This document shows positions 14,549 to 19,971 of a stretch of DNA of 40,167 bases, piece after piece (position 1 is the first letter of the stretch; the number at the start of each line of letters is the position of its first letter). Made by a program: the position numbers and the translations under genes. This DNA comes from a virus. The stretch spans positions 1 to 40,167 of the IMG/VR virus record IMGVR_UViG_3300022744_000054. One strand, written 5' to 3'. The notes beneath the pieces were generated by a model, which did no database searches, was not told where the DNA came from, and worked only from the letters and a program-made list of their open reading frames with translations.

Positions 14549-15208
14549 TCAGTTGAACTTGGTCGCGCAGATCGGGCCGATACCGGCTTCGATGGACTGC
14601 GGGTCGGTCAGGTCGCGGCCGCACGAGCAGCAGCGGCCGCTGAGCTTGCCGTACTTGACGGCGGCCACGAGCGGGTTGGCCTCCAGCTCCAGCAGCAGGG
14701 CGCGGAGGGCCTCCACGGACGCGCCACGCGTCTCGCAGTTGCGGACGTATATCTCGGCCACGCCGTCGGCGATGCGGCCCACCACGCCCTCGTGGCCCTC
14801 GGCGGTGATCCAACACAGGCTGTCCTGATTGCGGCGGCGAATCTTGAAGGCATCGACGTGGAACGTCGCGTGCTGCTGCATCACCGCAAACAGCGACGGC
14901 ACCGGGAACTTGTTGGGGTTGACCGCCGGGGCTGGTGCCGGGATCGCGTGATGGTCCGCGCCAGCCCACGCCACCAGCTTCTCGGCGTAGCCGCGCTGGT
15001 TCTCGCTGGCAAAGCTGCCGAACCGCTCCAGCTTGGCGGCGATGTCGCGGCAGGTGTCGGCCTTGCCCATGGCGAAGCTGCCGGTGCGGTGGTCCCACAC
15101 GCTGGCTGCGGCGCGCAGCTTGGCGACCATGGGGTGGACCGCCGGGGCGGCGGCTACGGGGGCGGGGGCCTTGACGGCCACGGCGGCTTTCCAGTTTGCG
15201 ACTTGCAT
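14549..15208 (-). CDS. DUF6011-type zinc-binding protein
   Basis: A 219-residue protein. An Ala/Pro-rich N-terminus is followed by a helical region (PMVAKLRAAAS, RDIAAKLERFGSFASENQRGYAEKLVAWA). The last 27 residues, CCSCGRDLTDPQSIEAGIGPICATKFN, match the DUF6011 pattern of a Cys knuckle plus GIGP-x-C. The domain is common in phage early proteins. Its exact role is unknown, though the Cys residues should bind one zinc. The start has AAGGAG nine bases upstream. Confidence 0.8.
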   Translation of the reverse strand: MQVANWKAAVAVKAPAPVAAAPAVHPMVAKLRAAASVWDHRTGSFAMGKADTCRDIAAKLERFGSFASENQRGYAEKLVAWAGADHHAIPAPAPAVNPNKFPVPSLFAVMQQHATFHVDAFKIRRRNQDSLCWITAEGHEGVVGRIADGVAEIYVRNCETRGASVEALRALLLELEANPLVAAVKYGKLSGRCCSCGRDLTDPQSIEAGIGPICATKFN

Positions 15209-15232
15209 GGTGTGCTCCTTGTGGTGGTGTGG

Positions 15233-15502
15233 TTAGACGTTGCAACCGAGGCGGCGAAGCTGGCGCTTGACGCCCGCGATGTACGCCTTGCCCTCGTACA
15301 GGTGAAGCCCTTGCCCCGGGCCCGCGTCGCCGAACATGGCGCACTCGCTGCGGTACTGGCACTCGCTCTCGCCGAGGCCCTCTTCGTACGCGTCCAGCGC
15401 GGACATCATGTCGTACGGGCCGCTGCCCTCGGGGTTGGACGGGGCGGTCCAGTATTCGATGAACTCGGCGGCAGTCATGGCTTCAGTGTTGGCGATGGAC
15501 AT
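15233..15502 (-). CDS. Small acidic early protein
   Basis: An 89-residue acidic protein with three Cys residues. The ribosome site AAAGGAG directly overlaps an octamer CTTTAAAG (15513-15520), so any protein bound to the octamer could also affect this start. It is the first gene downstream of the promoter and operator at 15542-15571. No family was recognised. Confidence 0.65.
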   Translation of the reverse strand: MSIANTEAMTAAEFIEYWTAPSNPEGSGPYDMMSALDAYEEGLGESECQYRSECAMFGDAGPGQGLHLYEGKAYIAGVKRQLRRLGCNV

Positions 15503-15541
15503 TTCGTTGCTCCTTTAAAGTGGTGAGGTGTTGCTGGCGCT

Positions 15542-15571
15542 ATTGTAGATCAAGGCTTCAAAACTTTGCAA
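15542..15571 (-). promoter_or_regulatory. Sigma70-like promoter for the 15502 unit
   Basis: On the minus strand, TTGCAA (15571-15566), an 18-base spacer and TACAAT (15547-15542), one mismatch from the ideal -10. The ATG at 15502 is 39 bases downstream. Operator-like site O2 overlaps the -10. Confidence 0.7.
15544..15560. promoter_or_regulatory. Operator-like site O2 (17 bp imperfect palindrome)
   Basis: TGTAGATCAAGGCTTCA, matching the family consensus TGTAGAYNNNGGCTWCA directly on the plus strand. It sits in an 80-base gap and overlaps the -10 of the leftward promoter. Confidence 0.8.
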
Positions 15572-15582
15572 CAACTGTTTTC

Positions 15583-15810
15583 CTAGTGCCGTTCGATGAC
15601 AAAGCGGGTGGCGTGGTGCCAGCCCTTGATGGTGACCAGCTTGGGCGGCCCAAGGACCAGCTTGCCGTTGTTGGGCCCGGTGCCGCAGACCCACACGGGG
15701 TCTTCCACCACGATGCGGCTGGGGTTCTCGGCGATGGTCGCCTTGTAGCCGTAGTACTTCAGGTACTTGACGATCTGGTCTGCCTCTTGGGCGAATATGT
15801 TGGCAGCCAT
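15583..15810 (-). CDS. Small early protein of unknown function
   Basis: A 75-residue protein starting MAANIFAQEADQIVKYLKYYGYKATIAENPSRIVVEDPVW. The helix-strand-strand pattern suggests a small alpha/beta fold. The ATG at 15810 was preferred to a GTG one codon upstream. It follows the next gene by four bases and ends just before the promoter for the following unit. No family was recognised. Confidence 0.6.
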   Translation of the reverse strand: MAANIFAQEADQIVKYLKYYGYKATIAENPSRIVVEDPVWVCGTGPNNGKLVLGPPKLVTIKGWHHATRFVIERH

Positions 15811-15814
15811 CACG

Positions 15815-16129
15815 TCACCCGATCATGTTCACGTCGCCGACCTCGTACCCGGCGGCCTTGACGTACGCCGCAGCCTGCGTGCGGGTGTTGGCGTCGATCC
15901 GCAGCTCCACGCGGCGGCCCTCGGCCAGCCCGTACACGCCGACCTCGTACAGGTGCTTGGCGTTCTTGCGCCGATACAGCTCGGTCAGGGCGTCGTTGAC
16001 TTGGTCAAGGTACTTGGCCTCGGCCTTGTCGTCCACGCCCTTCATGGCGCGGGCGGCCAGCCCCGCGTCTTCGAGGATGTAGCGGAGCTGGTCGTCGGTC
16101 TTGATGCGGTACTGTGCGAGCTGGTTCAT
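15815..16129 (-). CDS. Small early protein of unknown function
   Basis: A 104-residue protein. The first 55 residues are helical (DQLRYILEDAGLAARAMKG, KYLDQVNDALTELYRRK). The C-terminal part (VGVYGLAEGRRVELRIDANTRTQAAAYVKAAGYEVGDVN) looks like strand-strand-helix. GGAGG lies ahead of the ATG at 16129. No family was recognised. Confidence 0.65.
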   Translation of the reverse strand: MNQLAQYRIKTDDQLRYILEDAGLAARAMKGVDDKAEAKYLDQVNDALTELYRRKNAKHLYEVGVYGLAEGRRVELRIDANTRTQAAAYVKAAGYEVGDVNMIG

Positions 16130-16130
16130 G

Positions 16131-16547
16131 TCAAACCTCCGTGCGGTTGAAACCTTCGACCATGATCACGCGCGGCGTGGCGGCGTTTGCCTCCTCCAGC
16201 GACCGCTCCATGATCCTCTGATAGTGCGGGCCGCCCGTGCCACGGGCGATCAGGTCGGCGTAGTGCTGGCGCGCCCGGGCGAGACTCTTCGCGCCAAGCT
16301 CCCGGGCGAACGGTGCCGGGTCGGGCATCTCGGACACGAGACGCACGCGGGTGTTGGTCCAGTAGACCGGGTGCCCGTCCACGTCCTGCGGGTACAGGCG
16401 GTGCTGGACCGGCTGACCGTTCTCGTGGCCGACGGCGGTGCCCTGCTTCTTGCCCCAGCTCGTGAGGATGATCTTGCGGACGTAGACCTTGCCGCTGTCC
16501 TCGCGCAGGAAGTGCCAGACCGCGTCGCCCTTCTTGAATGTTGCCAT
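16131..16547 (-). CDS. First gene of leftward arm, possible SH3/KOW-like basic protein
   Basis: A 138-residue protein starting MATFKKGDAVWHFLREDSGKVYVRKIILTSWGKKQGTAVG. The opening KKGDAVWHF is typical of small beta-barrel (SH3/KOW-like) domains. The C-terminal half is helical (ELGAKSLARARQHYADLIARG, QRIMERSLEEANAA). AAGGAG precedes the ATG. As the first gene after the main leftward promoter it is likely made very early. The function is unknown. Confidence 0.65.
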   Translation of the reverse strand: MATFKKGDAVWHFLREDSGKVYVRKIILTSWGKKQGTAVGHENGQPVQHRLYPQDVDGHPVYWTNTRVRLVSEMPDPAPFARELGAKSLARARQHYADLIARGTGGPHYQRIMERSLEEANAATPRVIMVEGFNRTEV

Positions 16548-16582
16548 GGTGCTGCTCCTTGTGGTGGTGAGTACGAGTCCGT

Positions 16583-16613
16583 ATTGTAGCCGACATCTAC
16601 AACCATGTGTCAA
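16583..16613 (-). promoter_or_regulatory. Main leftward early promoter
   Basis: On the minus strand, a perfect TTGACA (16613-16608), a 19-base spacer and TACAAT (16588-16583), 36 bases before the ATG at 16547. The spacer is longer than ideal. The operator-like site O1 covers most of the spacer and the -10. Confidence 0.6.
16585..16601. promoter_or_regulatory. Operator-like site O1 (best palindrome of the family)
   Basis: TGTAGCCGACATCTACA. With one more base on each side the arms are TTGTAG and CTACAA, exact inverted repeats separated by seven bases. Reverse complement TGTAGATGTCGGCTACA fits the family consensus. Confidence 0.82.
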
Positions 16614-16764
16614 CACTTTAAAGCAAATATTTTCGGTCCGGCACCAACACTATAGTATGCACAAACAGCCGCAGGCTACAAGCAGCAACCGTGCCAACAT
16701 CAAATTCATCGTATTCCAATGGCATAAACGCGAGCCTCTAGAACGGCCCAAAATCGATTAACGG

Positions 16765-16781
16765 GGTAGACTGAGGCTACC
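16765..16781. promoter_or_regulatory. Operator-like site O5
   Basis: GGTAGACTGAGGCTACC, the fifth member of the 17 bp family. It shares TAGACTGNGG and the GTAG-N7-CTAC geometry but has G and C at its ends. The exact inverted repeat extends to seven bases per arm (16763-16769 and 16777-16783). No obvious promoter overlaps it. Confidence 0.6.
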
Positions 16782-16970
16782 CCCTTGCCAAACACGAAAA
16801 CGCAGCCACGGGCCTTCTAGGGGCCTTAGAATCGAATGACATTGGCATAAATCGCCTATTTTTTGTGCAAATGCTCATTTTTTAGGCAGCGCGTTTTCTG
16901 GCACACTCTGTGCATGTAGCTTTTAGGCACAACAATTGCAGTGTGCTGCGCCGCACAGACGGCCCCGGAT

Positions 16971-17000
16971 TTGACAACACCCCGGACCCGGGTTTAGTCT
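16971..17000 (+). promoter_or_regulatory. Rightward early promoter (candidate)
   Basis: TTGACA (16971-16976), an 18-base spacer and TAGTCT (16995-17000). The -35 is perfect and the -10 weak, similar in type to other boxes in this phage. It lies 45 bases before the DUF2800 nuclease ATG, with a 16 bp quasi-palindrome just upstream. Confidence 0.5.
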
Positions 17001-17045
17001 GCGCGTCCGCACTTCAACTTCACTTCATTCAAGGAGAGCCTCACC

Positions 17046-18155
17046 ATGAGCCACGCAGTATTCAGCCCCTCCGCGTCCAAGCGTTGGATGGCATGCCCCG
17101 GCAGCTTCGCCGCCAACATCGACGCACCCAACACCAGCAGCAAGTACGCCGACGACGGCACGCTGGCGCACGACCTCGCGGCCTCACTGATAGAAGGCAC
17201 GATGAAGCTCCCGGCAGTCCAGCGGGCGGCCCCGTCGCCCGAGCACGCCGAGGCCATCGCGGTCTACGCCGACTTCGCCCGGGGCATCAAGAAGAGCGCC
17301 GACTGGTTCGAAGTCGAGTCCAAGGTCCGCTGGAACGACGAGCTGTTCGGCACCGCCGACCTGCTGGCCGTAACCGGCGACACGATGGATGTCGGCGACC
17401 TGAAGACCGGCGCGGGCGTGTACGTGGACCACGTCGAGAACAGCCAGATGCTCACGTACGCGTTCCTCGCGCTGTCCACCATCCCGCGCAACGTCACCCA
17501 GAACGTCAAAAAGGTCAACCTGCACGTGATCCAGCCGCTGTTCCCGGGCGCACAGCCGATCCGCACGTGGTCCTGCCCCATCGCCGTGGTGCTGGAGTGG
17601 GGGCAGGCGGTCCAGCGCGCCATGGAGGCCGCCAAGCAGCCCAACGCGCCACGGGTGCCGGGCGAGGAGCAGTGCCGCTGGTGCGCCGTCAAGGTCAACT
17701 GCCCGGCGTCGCAGGGCATCGTCAGCAGCCTCATGCAACCGGCGCTGGTGGACACCAACCCGGAGCAGCTCGGGGAGTGGCTCCGCAAGGTGGCGCTGGC
17801 CGAGTCGTTCATCAAGACGCTGCGCGAGACGGCCCACAAGCTGGTGGAGCAGGGCGTCAACATCCCGGGCTGGAAGCTGGAGCCCAAGCGCGCCACCCGC
17901 AAGTGGGCCGACGAGAAGAAGCTCATCGCCGCTGCCGTCAAGGAGGGCATCGACGTACGGGTCCAGACGGTGATGTCCCCGGCCGCGCTGGAGAAGCACC
18001 TCAAGGACAAGCTGCCGCCGAAAATCGAGGCACTTGTCACGGCCGAATCCAGCGGCTACAATCTTGTGGTAGACAAAAGCTACGTGCCTAGTCTGCCAAA
18101 GGCCGCAGCGCCCGACCTCAAGTCGGCGCTGCGGAATCTCAAGCACCGGGTCTAG
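17046..18155 (+). CDS. DUF2800 PD-(D/E)XK exonuclease with Cas4-like cysteines
   Basis: A 369-residue protein starting MSHAVFSPSASKRWMACPGS, the usual opening of DUF2800/RecB-like phage nucleases. The catalytic set is visible: His42 (LAHDLA), Asp105 (FGTADLL), Asp118-x-Lys120 (GDLKTG) and Gln134 (SQMLTYA). Four Cys residues (C17, C210, C213, C219) match the iron-sulphur arrangement of Cas4/AddB-type nucleases. The likely role is resection of DNA ends for recombination-dependent replication. AAGGAG precedes the ATG. It leads the rightward early operon and is followed by a terminator-like hairpin. Confidence 0.85.
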   Translation: MSHAVFSPSASKRWMACPGSFAANIDAPNTSSKYADDGTLAHDLAASLIEGTMKLPAVQRAAPSPEHAEAIAVYADFARGIKKSADWFEVESKVRWNDELFGTADLLAVTGDTMDVGDLKTGAGVYVDHVENSQMLTYAFLALSTIPRNVTQNVKKVNLHVIQPLFPGAQPIRTWSCPIAVVLEWGQAVQRAMEAAKQPNAPRVPGEEQCRWCAVKVNCPASQGIVSSLMQPALVDTNPEQLGEWLRKVALAESFIKTLRETAHKLVEQGVNIPGWKLEPKRATRKWADEKKLIAAAVKEGIDVRVQTVMSPAALEKHLKDKLPPKIEALVTAESSGYNLVVDKSYVPSLPKAAAPDLKSALRNLKHRV

Positions 18156-18169
18156 GCCCGGGGCTTTTT
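18146..18169 (+). terminator. Terminator-like hairpin after the DUF2800 gene
   Basis: CCGGG (18146-18150), six-base loop, CCCGG (18157-18161), then GGCTTTTT. The stem overlaps the stop codon. With only five base pairs it may act as an attenuator more than a full stop. Confidence 0.5.
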
Positions 18170-18206
18170 CACTTCGCTTCACTCAACTCAGAAGGACACT
18201 TCAATC

Positions 18207-18860
18207 ATGGCAACAGAAAAAGCATCAACGGCAATCGCGGTCCCGTTCAACCCCAAGGCGCTCGCCGTCTCGCTCAAGGGCATCAAGCGCGAGGTGGGGC
18301 CCACGCTCAACTTCCTGAAGATGGGGAAGGACGGCGTGTGGAGCTGGGGCAAGGAGGAGAACGAGGTTGACGAGGACGAGCAGCTCCTCATCAACCCCGC
18401 AGGCTTCAAGCACGGGTACGTGTGCTGGTCCGCGAAGGGCTCCACCAAGCTCGGCGAAACCATGGCCGACCTCGGCTCGCCGATCCCGGACCACGGGCCC
18501 GCGCCCGACGGCGGCCGGGGCTGGGACTTCCAGCTCGGTGTGCACCTCAAGCTCGTGAGCGAGAACCTCGACCTGCTGTGGGCCTCGGCCTCGTTCGGCG
18601 GCAAGAAGGAAATCTCGCGCATCGCTGACGAGGTGGGCACCAAGCTGGAGGAGGGCGACGAGGCGTGCGTCGCGGTCGTGACGCTGACCTCCAGCTCGTA
18701 CCAGCACAAGGAGTACGGCAAAATCTACACCCCCGAGGTCGTGATCAAGAAGTGGATCACCATCGCGGACGTGGAGAAGATGCTGAGCAAGACCGCAGCG
18801 CCGGCCAAGAAGGCGGCACCCGCAGCACCGGCCAAGAAGGTTCCGGCCAAGAAGAAGTAA
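18207..18860 (+). CDS. Probable ssDNA/DNA-binding replication protein with Lys/Ala/Pro tail
   Basis: A 217-residue protein. Residues 1-185 look beta-rich and soluble (PTLNFLKMGKDGVWSWGKEE, WDFQLGVHLKLVSENLDLLWASASFGG). The last 25 residues are a histone-like tail, PAKKAAPAAPAKKVPAKKK. Proteins in this slot, beside a DUF2800 nuclease and DNA polymerase, are often annotated as single-stranded DNA-binding. I do not see the acidic C-terminal tip usual for SSB; the tail is strongly basic. DNA binding is therefore likely but the exact role is inferred from context. A strong terminator follows. Confidence 0.6.
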   Translation: MATEKASTAIAVPFNPKALAVSLKGIKREVGPTLNFLKMGKDGVWSWGKEENEVDEDEQLLINPAGFKHGYVCWSAKGSTKLGETMADLGSPIPDHGPAPDGGRGWDFQLGVHLKLVSENLDLLWASASFGGKKEISRIADEVGTKLEEGDEACVAVVTLTSSSYQHKEYGKIYTPEVVIKKWITIADVEKMLSKTAAPAKKAAPAAPAKKVPAKKK

Positions 18861-18879
18861 GCAGCGCCACGCAGCAAGG

Positions 18880-18903
18880 ACGGCCCCACCCGGGGCCGTT
18901 TTT
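18880..18903 (+). terminator. Rho-independent terminator after the basic-tailed protein
   Basis: ACGGCCCC (18880-18887), loop ACCC, GGGGCCGT (18892-18899) and a run of five T (18899-18903). An eight-pair GC-rich stem with a T-run is the clearest classical terminator in the window. Confidence 0.85.
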
Positions 18904-18929
18904 CATCTCATCACACAGGAGCTACAAAC

Positions 18930-19352
18930 ATGCGAGTTATCACCGAGCACATTGTCAACCCGGCCAACGACCGCCTGAAGATCACCGTGGTGGACGCGCC
19001 GACTCACGGTGGCGCTAACCATGCGTACCGCATCGAAGGTTTCGACCCTGCCACCAACCCGGCGTACGAGCAGCTCGCGGACGCGCAGTTGGATATTGGG
19101 ACCATGAACCCGTGGACCGGCATCGCGTTCCAGAACGGGCCCATCGACGCGGACGGCAACGGCGTCAACGGCGTGACCCACGAGGCTTTGCTTGCCATCG
19201 TTGCAGACCGCCTTCGCGGCTTTCAGAGGGGGCCGTACGCGTGCAAGGAGAACGCCTGCGCGCTGACCCACATCGAAGAGGCACAGCACTGGCTCCAGCA
19301 GCGCACGCTGGCGCGTATGCGCCGGGGTGTCGAGGGTACGCATCAGGTCTAA
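18930..19352 (+). CDS. Possible Acb2/Tad1-type anti-defence protein
   Basis: A 140-residue protein. The N-terminal 60 residues are beta-rich (HIVNPANDRLKITVVDAPTHGGANHAYRIEGF). Then comes NGVTHEALLAIVADRLRGFQ, and then CKENACALTHIEEAQHWLQQRT with an RGVEGTH end. I associate the Ala-Leu-Thr-x-Ile/Leu-Glu-Glu-Ala-x-x-Trp helix hairpin and the RGVEGT end with the Acb2/Tad1 hairpin domain. Those proteins sequester cyclic nucleotide or gcADPR signals and block CBASS or Thoeris defence. The link is from memory of the motif and is not certain; the surer statement is that it belongs to a common phage early-protein family. Leader AGGAGCTACAAAC precedes the ATG. Confidence 0.6.
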   Translation: MRVITEHIVNPANDRLKITVVDAPTHGGANHAYRIEGFDPATNPAYEQLADAQLDIGTMNPWTGIAFQNGPIDADGNGVNGVTHEALLAIVADRLRGFQRGPYACKENACALTHIEEAQHWLQQRTLARMRRGVEGTHQV

Positions 19353-19357
19353 CCATC

Positions 19358-19377
19358 GCGGCCCCGCAAGGGGTCGC
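19358..19377 (+). terminator. GC hairpin with GNRA loop between early genes
   Basis: GCGGCCCC (19358-19365), loop GCAA, GGGGTCGC (19370-19377), an eight-pair stem with one G-U. No T-run follows, so this is more likely an attenuator, mRNA-stability or processing element than a terminator. Confidence 0.5.
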
Positions 19378-19397
19378 CTCACCACAAGGAGCTACAA

Positions 19398-19664
19398 ATG
19401 CCATTGATACTTTCCGACGCGATGCTCGTTGAGTACGAGCAGAAGGTCCAGACGTTCCTCAAGGACTGCATGGAGCGCACGCTCGACATCGACATGGTGC
19501 TGCGCGTGAACCAGTTGCTGATGATCCGCAGCGTGCTGCTGTGGATGACCGACGAGGACATCGCCGTGGTCCGCACGGGCGACGTGGAGGCGATGCTGGC
19601 GCTGATCGCCGCCATGGAGGACGCGATGCTCAAGAGCGAAAGGGCAGCCAAGCATGTCCATTAA
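19398..19664 (+). CDS. Small helical early protein
   Basis: An 88-residue protein, nearly all helical (MLVEYEQKVQTFLKDCMERTLDIDMVLRVNQLLMIRSVLLWM). Its ATG is preceded by AAGGAGCTACAA. It overlaps the next gene by 11 bases. No family was recognised; an adaptor role is possible but unsupported. Confidence 0.6.
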   Translation: MPLILSDAMLVEYEQKVQTFLKDCMERTLDIDMVLRVNQLLMIRSVLLWMTDEDIAVVRTGDVEAMLALIAAMEDAMLKSERAAKHVH

Positions 19665-19971
19665 GACCTACGACGTGGGGTACCACGGCCTGATGATCGA
19701 AGGCGACGGCGGCGAGTACGTCAAGGCCGCCGACCTCGCATGGGTTCCCACCGCTGATCGCTTACCTCCAGCGGAAACCCCCGTGCTGGTAGTCGTCAAC
19801 GGAGCACATCGCATTGGCGCGCTGTTCTGGGAGCGCCCGGGGTACGAGGACACTTTCGACCCGTACCTGTACTGGGATGATCCGGGCAACGATGGACAGG
19901 ACTGGGACCAAAGCACCGTGACCCATTGGGCCCCATTGATGCCGGTACCGGCCGGGGTCGCCCATGACTGA
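19654..19971 (+). CDS. DUF551 domain protein
   Basis: A 105-residue protein. The pattern WVPTADRLPPAETPVLVVVNG, then IGALFW, then VTHWAPLMPVPA matches DUF551, a short domain widespread in phages and prophages with unknown function. It overlaps the polymerase gene start by eight bases, so it is translationally coupled to DNA polymerase. Confidence 0.8.
   Translation: MSIKTYDVGYHGLMIEGDGGEYVKAADLAWVPTADRLPPAETPVLVVVNGAHRIGALFWERPGYEDTFDPYLYWDDPGNDGQDWDQSTVTHWAPLMPVPAGVAHD

Larger units (their letters stand above)
16548..17045. promoter_or_regulatory. Divergent control region between the two arms
   Basis: A 498 bp gap with no credible gene and clearly lower GC than the rest. It holds operator-like sites O1 (16585) and O5 (16765), the leftward promoter, a rightward promoter-like pair at 16971, and an octamer CTTTAAAG at 16616. 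Short direct repeats are present: TGGCATAAA twice (near 16730 and 16843) and TTTTAGGCA twice (near 16881 and 16921). A quasi-palindrome TGTGCTGCGCCGCACA lies at 16942-16957. The A/T-rich blocks at 16855-16885 could also serve as an unwinding element. It is the best single candidate for a replication origin or master switch. Confidence 0.7.

Noticed and set aside
16915-16931. Sixth operator-like site TGTAGCTTTTAGGCACA
   Set aside because: The left half fits but the right half departs from the consensus at several fixed positions, so it is too weak to include.
16910-17043. Plus-strand frame starting before the DUF2800 nuclease
   Set aside because: It is out of frame with the nuclease, lacks a ribosome site and covers the promoter region.
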